From positions 1 to 64,000 of the forward strand of contig CAVUCK010000005.1 in NCBI GenBank assembly GCA_963739975.1: a stretch of 64,000 nucleotides of DNA, written 5' to 3'. Both the position numbers and the translations under genes were made by a program. The notes beneath the pieces are model-generated. The model was given only the letters and a program-made list of their open reading frames with translations, did not search any database and was not told the origin of the DNA. Below are positions 42,268 to 50,013 of the stretch, one piece after another. This DNA comes from JALZMG01 sp963739975. GTDB taxonomy: Bacteria > Actinomycetota > Acidimicrobiia > Acidimicrobiales > Ilumatobacteraceae. How positions within the stretch are numbered: position 1 is the first letter of the stretch; each line of letters opens with the position of its first letter.

Positions 42268-43731
42268 TCAGACGCCGTTCTTGGCCCAGGGGCCCCAGAT
42301 GGCGAACGTGATGCCGCGGCTGGCCTGGATGTTGACGAACAGGGTCTCGCCGTTGGGGCTGAACGTGGCGCCGGCGAACTCGTCGCCGAAGCGTGGCACC
42401 CCGTTGGCGCCGACGAGGCGGTTGAGGGCGAGGTCGCCGAGCATGCCCGAGCTGGTCAGCGTGCGCAGGAAGTTGTCGCCGGTGGAATCCTCGCAGAGCA
42501 CCAGCGTGTTACGACCACGCGTCGTCACGTTGTCCGGGAAGTCGAGCGTGTCGGGACCAGGCGACTGGTAGACGAGGTCGAGCCGCTGCGCTTTGGTGTG
42601 GTACGCCCAGATCTGGCCGAAGCCGTTGCCCCAACCGAGCGCGGTGTCGCTGTTGGTCGGTTCGGGCGCACCGCCGCCCTGCGTGGAGCAGAAGTAGACG
42701 ACGTTGCCGTCGGCGACCGCTCCCTCGAGCCGCGAGAACCTCGCCGCGCCCTGGGCCAGCCCCTGGCCGCCGACGTGCTGCAACGCGGTGTCGTTGGGGG
42801 TGCCGGCGGGGAACGTCGGCGCCGGATCGGCGATGTCGACCCACGTGACCGGGTATTTGGCGTTCTTCGGCTGCGTGGCGGCGAGATCGGCATTGGTCAC
42901 CCCGGCGACGGCCAACATCTGCAGCTTTCCCGCGTTGCCCAGGAAGCCATCGGCCATCGGATCGTTGTCCGGGAGGTACCGGTAGAAGCCCGACGGGAAG
43001 CCGAAGTTGTCCTCGGTGAGGTACAGGATCCCGTCTCGTGGGTCCCAGGCCGCTGCTTCATGGGCGAAGCGACCGGCGGCGGTGATCGGCTGGCGATTGG
43101 ACTGACCGTCGGCCGGCACCTCGAAGATGAAACCGTGGCGCCGCTGCAGCGACGCGTTCGAAGCCCCCGTGAAGTCGGGCAGGACGTCCGGTCCGTTGAT
43201 CGTCTCCTCGCACGTGATCCAGCTGCCCCACGGCGTGGCGCCGCCGGCGCAGTTGAACATCGTGCCGTTGAGGCTGGTGAACGCGTTGACGACGACACCG
43301 TTGTGCGTCACCTCGACGGTGGTCGTGCCGCCTCCGGCGCCGGCGTCGTACGGCGTCCCCGGCCCGAACGCAGGTGTGTTCGGCGAGTTCGTGATCTCGT
43401 GGTTGCGCACGAGGATCACGTTCCCGTTGGGGCCGGGGAAGGCCGCCATCCCATCGTGGCGCCCCGGGAGCCGTGTCCCGTCGGTGAGGAAGACTGGCGG
43501 GCCGTCAGTGTCGTGGAACGAGCGGTACTGGAACCCCTCCGGCAGGTGCAGGCGAACGATGCCGTCGCGCAGGTCGGGGATCGGCCGCAGGCTGCGGAAG
43601 TCGGGCCCCCTGCGGACCGCGCCCTCGGCCAGGGCGACGAAGCCCTGGAATGGTCCGGCGCCGATGGCTGCCCCGGCGGCCGCCGCCCCTAAGCCCGTGC
43701 GCAGCAGCGAGCGTCGCGAAACCCGATCCAT
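42268..43731 (-). CDS. Tat-exported PhoX/DUF839-family phosphatase-like protein
   Basis: A 487-residue protein with a twin-arginine signal (DRVSRRSLLRTGLGAAAAGA). The mature part resembles PhoX/DUF839: FQYRSFHDTDGPPVFLTDG, VILVRNHEITN, GGTTTVEV, TPWGSWITCEETI and FAHEAAAWDPRDGILYLTED, then CEDSTGDNF near the end. PhoX enzymes are Ca/Fe phosphatases in the periplasm or outside; many DUF839 proteins have no tested activity, so 'phosphatase-like' is the safe label. ATG 43731 precedes the signal directly and has GAGGAA upstream. Confidence 0.8.
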   Translation of the reverse strand: MDRVSRRSLLRTGLGAAAAGAAIGAGPFQGFVALAEGAVRRGPDFRSLRPIPDLRDGIVRLHLPEGFQYRSFHDTDGPPVFLTDGTRLPGRHDGMAAFPGPNGNVILVRNHEITNSPNTPAFGPGTPYDAGAGGGTTTVEVTHNGVVVNAFTSLNGTMFNCAGGATPWGSWITCEETINGPDVLPDFTGASNASLQRRHGFIFEVPADGQSNRQPITAAGRFAHEAAAWDPRDGILYLTEDNFGFPSGFYRYLPDNDPMADGFLGNAGKLQMLAVAGVTNADLAATQPKNAKYPVTWVDIADPAPTFPAGTPNDTALQHVGGQGLAQGAARFSRLEGAVADGNVVYFCSTQGGGAPEPTNSDTALGWGNGFGQIWAYHTKAQRLDLVYQSPGPDTLDFPDNVTTRGRNTLVLCEDSTGDNFLRTLTSSGMLGDLALNRLVGANGVPRFGDEFAGATFSPNGETLFVNIQASRGITFAIWGPWAKNGV

Positions 43732-43834
43732 GTGTTCCTCCCGATCGTCGAACCGCCCGCAGCGGCGCAACCTAGCGCTCGGCGGCGGTCAGTCGCCCGC
43801 GACGGCGGACGCTCCTCGGGTTCGCGGTGCGCGG

Positions 43835-44843
43835 TCAGGCCAGCGGCAGGGGGAGCTGCAGCCACGCCGGGCGGTCCGACGGCTCGACGCCGACCACCCA
43901 CTTCACCCACCACGGGCCGCGCCGCCCCGGCGCGATCAGGCGAACCGGGGCGCCGTGGCCGGGCCGCAACGCTCGCCCGCCGTAGCCGACGGCCAAGTAG
44001 ACCCGGTCCAGGTCACCACGGTCGACGTAGCGGTCGTAACCCGTCGCCGAGCGGACGCGGACGCTGCGCCCCGCCAGCTCGGGCAGCAGCTCGGCGAGCG
44101 GGACGGCGTCCCAGGTCTGCTCGCTCCACCACCCGCCCGTGCAGTCGAGCGTGGCGACGACCGGCCGAGCCGTGGCCCAGAGGGCGTCGATCGGCACCAC
44201 GCGTGCCGTCGACCACCAGGCGCCACGCCGTCGCCGTCGTGTCGGCCGGCGCCACGTCGTCGATCCAACTGACCGTGGGCATGGCTGCGGGGTCACCGGA
44301 GCCGACCTCGTGCGAACCGCTGCCCCGCCGGTCACCCCCGGCCCAGCCGAACGTCCGAGCGGCGACCTCCTGAGCGCCGTAGACGGCGACCGCTGCCGCG
44401 GCCGTCGTGGCGGTCCCGACGAAGGCCCGGCGGTCGATGTCGGCCCGCCTCGGCCGCACCGGCCGGGTGAGCAGGTGCCACAGGAAGAACGGGATGAGCA
44501 CGACGGCGACCAGGACGTGCGTCCACAGCGCCGTCCACGCGCCGACCCCGAACCACCAGCCCGTGGCGTGGAGGACACCGAGCACGGCGGTGGCGACGAC
44601 GAGCGTGCCGAAGGTCGCCGAGACCCACCGGGTCGAGCGCCGGCGCCGGAAACCGGTGGCGACCGATCCCCGCAGCTTGGCCGGCGCCAGGACGAGCAGC
44701 ATCAGACCGGCCACCGCATGGCCGAACGTCAGCCAGCGGCTCCAGCGATCGCCGCCGACCCAGGAGGCCGCCCCCGTGACCAGCGCAGCGACGACCAGCA
44801 CCTCCAACAGAAGGTTGACCTGGCGGGCGGTCAGCCGACGCAC
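43835..44843 (-). CDS. Membrane-anchored sulfite-oxidase-fold molybdopterin protein, one +1 frameshift
   Basis: A ~335-residue protein when one base near 44207 is dropped. The N-terminal ~130 residues have about four hydrophobic helices (LLLEVLVVAALVTGAASWV, LVVATAVLGVLHATG, WTHVLVAVVLIPFFLWHLL). A DRRAFVGTATTAAAAVAVYG segment follows that resembles a Tat-type signal inside the chain. The C-terminal domain has the Moco-ligand motif VVATLDCTGGWWSEQTWDAV and ends WWVKWVVGVEPSDRP, like the sulfite oxidase/YedY fold. It probably works outside the membrane using a quinone or cytochrome partner. As sequenced, the catalytic domain is out of frame. Confidence 0.7.
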
Positions 44844-44871
44844 CCCGCCATCCTCCCCGACCCGGCCACGT

Positions 44872-44919
44872 GCGTTTGTTCACCAACGGTCGCTACGCCG
44901 ACGCCCGGTGCACAAACGC
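44872..44919. repeat. Inverted repeat GCGTTTGT...ACAAACGC
   Basis: GCGTTTGTTCACC at 44872-44884 faces GGTGCACAAACGC at 44907-44919 (one mismatch). It lies in the gap between the molybdopterin protein start and the LLM gene stop (44924). Confidence 0.65.
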
Positions 44920-44923
44920 GCCC

Positions 44924-45832
44924 TCAGCGGGTGGCGGCGACGACCGGGGCGAACTGCTCGGGGACGTCGAGCCAGGCCTGGGGGTCGGCGACGCCGTCCC
45001 AGAAGTTGTGCTCGAGGATGAAGTCGTCGAAGTGGTGGGCACGGGCCTCGGCGGCCTCGTGGGCCAGTCGCTCCACGGGATCGCCGGGCAGCGCCTTCAT
45101 CCGCGGGAACTGGGCGAAGGCGCGGTGGTGGATCGTCAACGGCTCCATGCCGGGCGGGCGCCGAGCGTTGAGGTCGTCGAGGATGGCCTTGGACCCGGCG
45201 ACGGGCATCCCGGCGGGGTTCCACCCGTCGAAGTGCAACCGGGTGCGCTCCAGTCCCGGCTCGCTCCACATGCCCGAGAGCAGCGGCGGTCGCGGCTGCT
45301 GCTGCGGCTTCGGCTGCACGATCGACGGCGGGATCGAGAAGTACGGCCCCTCGTAGCTCACCGGATCGTCGCCCCAGCAGGCCAGCAGCGCCGGAACGAA
45401 GTCGTCCATCCGCTGGCCGCGGGTGGTGATGTCGGTCCCACAGGCGATGTGCTCCTCGGCCGACCAGCCGACGCCGAGACCGACCGACAGCCGGCCGCCC
45501 GACAGGAGGTCGATCGTCGCCAACCGACCGGCCAGCTGCCCCGGCCAGTGGTTGCCGGCGACGAGGATCGACGTGCCGAGCCGGGGCGTCGAGGTCCACG
45601 TCGCCACGGCCGCCAGCAGCTCGGTCGGCGCCAGCACGCTCTGGTACTGCGTCGGCACGGCGGCACCTGGCCGGCCGCCGTACCCACGAATCGGCTGCAG
45701 TGGCCAGAGGAAGTGGTCCTGCACCCACAGGCTCGTGTAGCCGTGCCGCTCGGCCCGCACGCAGAACTCGCGCAGCACGTCGACCGTCAGGCCGGGACCG
45801 AGCTGCGGCATGCACAACCCGACCCCCGTCAC
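44924..45832 (-). CDS. LLM-class (F420-dependent) oxidoreductase
   Basis: A 302-residue luciferase-like TIM-barrel oxidoreductase: TSLWVQDHFLWPLQPIRG, LGTSILVAGNHWPGQLAGRL, ATIDLLSGGRLSVGLGVGWS and a C-terminal EHNFWDGVADPQAWL. The GGR-L-x-x-G-x-G-x-G-W segment is typical of F420-dependent actinobacterial members. Start is set at GTG 45832 because it overlaps the ThuA-like stop (GTGA); an ATG at 45847 lies inside palindromic DNA. Last gene of the phosphotransferase/ThuA operon. Substrate unknown. Confidence 0.85.
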   Translation of the reverse strand: MTGVGLCMPQLGPGLTVDVLREFCVRAERHGYTSLWVQDHFLWPLQPIRGYGGRPGAAVPTQYQSVLAPTELLAAVATWTSTPRLGTSILVAGNHWPGQLAGRLATIDLLSGGRLSVGLGVGWSAEEHIACGTDITTRGQRMDDFVPALLACWGDDPVSYEGPYFSIPPSIVQPKPQQQPRPPLLSGMWSEPGLERTRLHFDGWNPAGMPVAGSKAILDDLNARRPPGMEPLTIHHRAFAQFPRMKALPGDPVERLAHEAAEARAHHFDDFILEHNFWDGVADPQAWLDVPEQFAPVVAATR

Positions 45833-46737
45833 CCCCCGCCCTCCCATCCGAGGGTTTCAGCGCACCCGAGGGTTTCCGTACCGGCAGGGGCGCCGGAAAC
45901 CCTCGGATGCGCCGCCCAGCCGATGGCGTTGGACAGCGCCCGGCGGAACGAGGGGTTGGCGTACGTCACCGGCCCGTCGCCGAACTGCAGGTACGCGACG
46001 CGGCTGTCGCCGGCCTGGCGGACCCACGCCACCAGGTCGCTGCCCGGCGGATGCGTCCAGCCGTCGTTGGACTCCCGCTGGCCCCGGATGGCGAGGTCGG
46101 CGGAGAAGAACCGCGACGGATCGGAGGTGTCGAACGTGGTGCGCATGAGCGGCGTCACGTCGTCGGTCAGCACCGGGAAGCAGTACAGCTCGTCGGTCAG
46201 GGTGAAGGACTCGCCCAACCCGGCGCACACGGGGTGCTCGGGCGCCAGCACCTCGACCGTGTGGGTCACGTCGAAGACGTATCCCGAGTCGGGGTAGTCG
46301 ACGCCACCCATCCGGCCCGGCTGGTAGTGGAACCGGCCGCCGACCAGCTCGGCGTACTCCGGCCACGCCGGCCAGCCGGCCACGGCGTGGTGCAGGAACA
46401 CCAGCCCGACTCCCTCGGCGCACAGCCGGTCGATGACGGCCCGCTGGTCGGCGGAGGGCTCGACCAGTTCGGCCGGGGGGTCGCCACGGGTGAACCGCAG
46501 GCCGGGAAGGTCGTAGAACACGACGACGTCGTGGCCGGTCTCGGGGGCCGTCGCGCCGGACCACTCGATGCCGGGCACGTCGTCGAACACGGCGAAGAAC
46601 GGCTCGGCCTCGAACGGGTGCCCGCCGGTGACGACGAGCAGTCGATGCACGTCGAGCACGTCGAGCAGCTCGTTTACGTCCGGATTTTGGTCGTCAGTGC
46701 GACCAGAATTCGGACGTAAACGGGGGTTGTCGCTCAC
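45829..46737 (-). CDS. ThuA-like domain protein (copy 2), ends encoded by palindromes
   Basis: A 302-residue ThuA-like protein: LLVVTGGHPFEAEPFFAVF, then HDVVVFYDLPGLRF, VGLVFLHHAVAGWPAWPEYA and YANPSFRRALSNAIGWAA. GTG 46737 overlaps the preceding gene's stop (GTGA). With this start, residues ~3-25 are encoded by the family B palindrome (46671-46722); an internal GTG at 46650 would avoid it. The last ~25 residues, after the conserved NAIGWAA, come from the family C palindrome (45845-45909). So both ends carry repeat-derived peptide while coupling to both neighbours is kept. Function in sugar metabolism is inferred from family name only. Confidence 0.7.
   Translation of the reverse strand: MSDNPRLRPNSGRTDDQNPDVNELLDVLDVHRLLVVTGGHPFEAEPFFAVFDDVPGIEWSGATAPETGHDVVVFYDLPGLRFTRGDPPAELVEPSADQRAVIDRLCAEGVGLVFLHHAVAGWPAWPEYAELVGGRFHYQPGRMGGVDYPDSGYVFDVTHTVEVLAPEHPVCAGLGESFTLTDELYCFPVLTDDVTPLMRTTFDTSDPSRFFSADLAIRGQRESNDGWTHPPGSDLVAWVRQAGDSRVAYLQFGDGPVTYANPSFRRALSNAIGWAAHPRVSGAPAGTETLGCAETLGWEGGG
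45845..45909. repeat. Family C palindrome inside the 3' end of ThuA copy 2
   Basis: CATCCGAGGGTTTC (45845-45858) pairs with 45896-45909. An alternative inner pairing uses CGAGGGTTTCCG (45867-45878) with 45894-45905. Its first 26 bases closely match the element at 42184. Confidence 0.85.
46671..46722. repeat. Family B palindrome at the 5' end of ThuA copy 2
   Basis: CGTTTACGTCCGGATTTTGG then TCG (46671-46693) faces CGACCAGAATTCGGACGTAA then ACG (46700-46722), with two mismatches and a 6-base loop. Same core as 25869 and 55095. Confidence 0.85.
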
Positions 46738-47207
46738 GCCCGGCCCACGAACGCCCATTCGCCCATGATCTGGCGCTCGTTGGCCAGGCGTGCGTCGAGC
46801 ACGGCGCGCCCCTCCCGGTGCAGTTCGTCGGCCAGATCGCCCTCGCCGGCCATCACCGCCTCGAGCGCCGCGCCGAACGCCCGCCCGGCCAGGTCGTACG
46901 TGGCGCACACCTCGTCGAGGTGGCGGCTGTCGGACGCCCCCGCGACGTGGGCGGCCAGGGTCGCGTCGACCTCGGGCGTCGACAGCGCGCTGGCCTGCAC
47001 GCGAGCGGCGAAGGCGATCATCGCCGCTCCTTCCTCGTGCATCCACGCCACCTCGTGGGCGGCCCTGGCCGCGCAGTTGCGCAGCACGTTCTCCATCATC
47101 TGCACGGCGATCTTGGCTGGGCCGTCAGCGACCGCCGGCTCGATGGTGTTCAGCAGCTCGTCGCGGCAGTCGAGCAGCAGCTGCTCGGTGGTCGGCCGGC
47201 TGAGCAT
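46734..47207 (-). CDS. Helical protein of unknown function beside a phosphotransferase
   Basis: A 157-residue, mostly helical protein with no signal peptide or TM segment. Visible segments include ELLNTIEPAVADGPAKIAVQ, NCAARAAHEVAWMHEEGAAM and a C-terminal ARLANERQIMGEWAFVGRA. I do not recognise a family. ATG 47207 overlaps the stop of the phosphotransferase-like gene (TGATG), and its own stop overlaps the ThuA start (GTGA), so it is tightly locked into the operon. A partner or regulatory role for the kinase is possible. Confidence 0.7.
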   Translation of the reverse strand: MLSRPTTEQLLLDCRDELLNTIEPAVADGPAKIAVQMMENVLRNCAARAAHEVAWMHEEGAAMIAFAARVQASALSTPEVDATLAAHVAGASDSRHLDEVCATYDLAGRAFGAALEAVMAGEGDLADELHREGRAVLDARLANERQIMGEWAFVGRA

Positions 47208-48244
47208 CAGACCGCCTCGAGCTCGGGCGCCGCGCACGCCGCCATGAAGTTGCCGTGGCCGACCGTCAAGGCGTTGATCGTGTACGTCGTCATCAACCCG
47301 CCGTTGGCGCCGCGCGCCATCGCCGCCGCGCCGCCGAGCACCTGGGCGTACACGGTCACGGCGGCCAGCGACGTGAAGTAGGACATGGTCTCCAGGTTGA
47401 CGGCGTCCTCGCCGAAGCCCGTCTGCTCCCGGTAGCGGGCCAGGAACCCCTCGGGGTCGGCGGCGAACAGGTTCGGCCCGAGCGCAGCCGAGTACACGTT
47501 GTAGTACCCGAGGTCCTCACGCGGGTCGCCGACGTGCGTCAGCTCCCAGTCGATCAGGTGGTGGGCACCGTCGCGATCGACCACGATGTTGGAGGTCTGG
47601 AAATCGCTGTGCACCAGGCGCAGGGGCAGCGGTGGCGGGCGATGGGCGTCGAGCCAGGCCGCGCAGTAGCGCAGGAACGGCACGGCCTCGATGTGCGCCG
47701 CGTCGGCCTGGCGGAAGCGGTCGATGAGGCCACCGAGGTAGGTGTCCCAGTCGTCGGGCCGGTCGAGCACGCCGTCGACGACGCTCGTGTCGACACCGTG
47801 CAGTGCGGCCATGGTGTCGACGACGTCGGCGCCATGACGGCCGTAGTCGACCGTGCCGTCGTCCCGCGTGGGCAGCGACGTGAGCACGGCCTGGAGTGAC
47901 AGGCCGTCAACATGCTCGAGCACGATGCACTTCGTGCCGAGCTCGCCGCCGTCGGCGTCGTAGTGGCGCGGCGCCGGCATGCGCACGGCATCGCCGAGCG
48001 CGGTCAGCAACGCCCACTCGAGGTCGCGGTCGGTCTCCATCATCGACTTGCCCGGCGGGGGGTCGCCGCGCAGTACGACGCTCTCGGTGACGCCATCGGA
48101 CCACTCGATGTCGGCGCGCGCCATCAGCCGGCTGTAGCCGCCGATGATCGGGTGGTAGGCGGTGACCGTCGCCGTTCGACCGCCGGCGTCGCGCGCCGTC
48201 AGGAAGGCCGCGAGGCGACCCGGCATCGCCTGTTCGTCGTGCAT
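47207..48244 (-). CDS. Aminoglycoside phosphotransferase-family kinase-like protein
   Basis: A 345-residue APH-fold protein. The catalytic loop LRLVHSDFQTSNIVVDRDGA carries the H-x-D-x4-N pattern (HSD in place of HGD), and the metal-binding segment HLIDWELTHVGDPREDLGYY follows. ESVVLRGDPP holds the N-lobe strand region. Actinobacterial members next to acyl-CoA or Rieske genes are probably small-molecule kinases rather than resistance enzymes. ATG 48244 preferred; upstream in-frame sequence lacks family similarity. First gene of a four-gene coupled operon (this, unknown, ThuA, LLM). Confidence 0.8.
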   Translation of the reverse strand: MHDEQAMPGRLAAFLTARDAGGRTATVTAYHPIIGGYSRLMARADIEWSDGVTESVVLRGDPPPGKSMMETDRDLEWALLTALGDAVRMPAPRHYDADGGELGTKCIVLEHVDGLSLQAVLTSLPTRDDGTVDYGRHGADVVDTMAALHGVDTSVVDGVLDRPDDWDTYLGGLIDRFRQADAAHIEAVPFLRYCAAWLDAHRPPPLPLRLVHSDFQTSNIVVDRDGAHHLIDWELTHVGDPREDLGYYNVYSAALGPNLFAADPEGFLARYREQTGFGEDAVNLETMSYFTSLAAVTVYAQVLGGAAAMARGANGGLMTTYTINALTVGHGNFMAACAAPELEAV

Positions 48245-48264
48245 GGCCGCCCTCGATCCCGCGG

Positions 48265-48477
48265 CTACCAGCCGGGTTCCTCGGTCACCCGGTGGTTGGC
48301 GATCTGGGGACCGCCGACCCAGCCACACAGTTGCGGGTCGCACTCCTGCAGCTCACCGCGGACCCAACGTCCACCGGCCGTGAACACACCCGACCGGTCG
48401 CCGTCGGTGACCCTGATGTTGCCCTCGCCGTCCTGCTCGTACAGCGCCTTGGTGAACGGATGGACGATGCCTCTCAT
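48265..48477 (-). CDS. Small Rieske-associated protein (copy 2), unknown function
   Basis: A 70-residue homologue of the protein at 5360-5614. Shared positions are MR-x-I-x-HP, the Y near residue 13, G-x-F-x3-G-x-W, and DP-x-LC-x-W-x-GG (here DPQLCGWVGG). The C-terminus is shorter. Here the gene follows its Rieske oxygenase, separated by a 23-bp tandem array, whereas copy 1 precedes its oxygenase. Association is kept while gene order is not, which strengthens the functional link. The ATG at 48477 directly abuts the array. Confidence 0.7.
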   Translation of the reverse strand: MRGIVHPFTKALYEQDGEGNIRVTDGDRSGVFTAGGRWVRGELQECDPQLCGWVGGPQIANHRVTEEPGW

Positions 48478-48481
48478 AACA

Positions 48482-48594
48482 GTTCGCTTCGCTCGGTCAT
48501 ACCTGTTCGCTTCGCTCGGTCATGACTGTTCGCTTCGCTCGGTCATACCTGTTCGCTTCGCTCGGTCATGACGGTTCGCTTCGCTCGGTCATGC
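48482..48594 (-). repeat. Five 23-bp tandem repeats, each with an ATG-like start
   Basis: GTTCGCTTCGCTCGGTCAT begins at 48482, 48505, 48528, 48551 and 48574 with 4-base linkers alternating ACCT and GACT/GACG. On the minus strand each unit reads ATGACCGAGCGAAGCGAAC. It lies between Rieske oxygenase 2 and the small partner gene and abuts that gene's ATG. Confidence 0.9.
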
Positions 48595-48602
48595 GCGACG
48601 TC

Positions 48603-49985
48603 CTACCGGCTCACTTGCACGGGCACGTCGGCCGGCTCGCCGACCCACTCGCCGATCAGCTGGTGCAGCCAGCGGACCTTCGACTCCTGGTACGTGCTCA
48701 GCGTGACGCCGGGCTTGAACGACGCCTCCAGGCCGAGCTGCACGTTGGCCATGTTGAACGTGTCCTGCTCGAACACCTTGGCCAGCATGCCGAGCTCGGG
48801 GGCGTTGGTCCACGGTTCGTCGACGCCGAGGTGGTGGATCGGCGCCGGCGGCGGGCGGTTCCCCTTGAACGGCGCCAGGAACAGCACCTCCATGATCGAA
48901 GAACGGTGGTCGTCGCCGTTGGGGCGGAAGCGATAGACGATGCGGTTGAAGGCACCCCACGGATGGAAGTTCGGGAACAGCGTGTAGTCCAGGCTGTCCA
49001 TCATCTCGGCGTCGCTCATCCCGTCGACCCGATCGCCGACGGCCGGTCGCCACCGCTCGCGACTCGCCGCCGCCGCCGTCGCGCGGGCCGTGTGGCCGTC
49101 CTTGAGCGTGAACGGCGGATCCTGGTCGACGCGCACGTCGAGCATGGAGCGCAGCATCTCGTCCTCGGTCGGCTCCCAGCCGAGCAGCGGGCTGGGCGTG
49201 CCGCCCGGCGTGATCACGCGGGCGAACGTGTCCCACACGTCGACCTGACTGTTGGTGTCGCCGAGGTAGGGGAGGATCTGGGGGTGCGTGGCGTTCACGT
49301 GGAAGGCCTCGCAGAACGCCTCCTGCGTCACCTTCCAGTTGGCCTTGACGATCTTCGACACGTGGGCTTCGACGTAGCGATCCTCGAGGTTCCACACCTT
49401 GAAGTGATCGTTCAGCTCCCCGACGAAGTCCTCCAACGGCTCGGCGTTCGGGTCGGGGTTGATGAACACGAACCCGGCCCACGTGCCGACCTTGCACTCG
49501 GGCAGATGGAACTCGTCGGCGCGCCCCGTCACGTGCGGGAAGTCCCACTGGGCGGGCACGTCGGCGAGCGCGCCGTCGAGCGCCCAGGCGAAGCCGTGGA
49601 ACGAACAGCGGATCTCGCTGCAGTGGCCGTCGTGGTCCTTCAGTCGGCGGCCGCGATGCAGGCACGTGTTCGGGTAGGCCTTGATCTCGCCGGTGTCCGT
49701 GCGGATCACGAGGAACGACAGCTCGGCCAGCTCGTAGACGATGTGATCGCCGGGGTTGGGGAGGTGCTCCTCACGGCAGACGAACTGCCAGACACGCCGC
49801 CACAGCCGCTCGACCTCGAGGCGGTGCCACTCCCGCGTCGTGTACCGCTCGCGGGACACGTCCTCGTGGCCGAGGAAGCGGGGGGACTCCAGACGAAGGA
49901 CGTCGGGAACCGGGTGGGTGTCGGCGTCGAGCAGCTCCTGGTAGGTGATCCCGGGAGAACGAGGCCGCAGTTCGGTCGCCGTCAT
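48603..49985 (-). CDS. Rieske 2Fe-2S ring-hydroxylating oxygenase, alpha subunit (copy 2)
   Basis: A 460-residue paralogue of the oxygenase at 3987-5363. Rieske ligands are in YPNTCLHRGRRLKDHDGHCS and EIRCSFHGFAW. The mononuclear-iron region is EAFCEAFHVNATHPQILPYL. The sequence starts TATELRPRSPGITYQELLDA and ends TYQESKVRWLHQLIGEW, like copy 1. ATG 49985 lies behind the shared operator (49993-50013). No reductase, ferredoxin or beta subunit is adjacent. The downstream small partner protein probably belongs with it. Substrate unknown. Confidence 0.9.
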   Translation of the reverse strand: MTATELRPRSPGITYQELLDADTHPVPDVLRLESPRFLGHEDVSRERYTTREWHRLEVERLWRRVWQFVCREEHLPNPGDHIVYELAELSFLVIRTDTGEIKAYPNTCLHRGRRLKDHDGHCSEIRCSFHGFAWALDGALADVPAQWDFPHVTGRADEFHLPECKVGTWAGFVFINPDPNAEPLEDFVGELNDHFKVWNLEDRYVEAHVSKIVKANWKVTQEAFCEAFHVNATHPQILPYLGDTNSQVDVWDTFARVITPGGTPSPLLGWEPTEDEMLRSMLDVRVDQDPPFTLKDGHTARATAAAASRERWRPAVGDRVDGMSDAEMMDSLDYTLFPNFHPWGAFNRIVYRFRPNGDDHRSSIMEVLFLAPFKGNRPPPAPIHHLGVDEPWTNAPELGMLAKVFEQDTFNMANVQLGLEASFKPGVTLSTYQESKVRWLHQLIGEWVGEPADVPVQVSR

Positions 49986-49992
49986 CGGCTCA

Positions 49993-50013
49993 GTATTGAC
50001 CAGGCAGTTAGTT
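49993..50013 (-). promoter_or_regulatory. Shared dyad operator (site 2)
   Basis: Minus strand reads AACTAACTGCCTGGTCAATA, matching site 1 (AACTAACCGGCTGATCAATT) at 15 of 20 positions. It overlaps the stop of the upstream HAD gene and lies 8 bases before the Rieske-2 ATG. Confidence 0.5.

Noticed and set aside
43731..43770. Upstream ATG adding 13 residues to the PhoX-like protein
   Set aside because: The extra residues precede a complete Tat signal beginning at ATG 43731, which has its own ribosome-binding site.
48482..48594. Five-unit array as a CRISPR
   Set aside because: 23-bp period with only 4-base linkers and no unique spacers, no cas genes.
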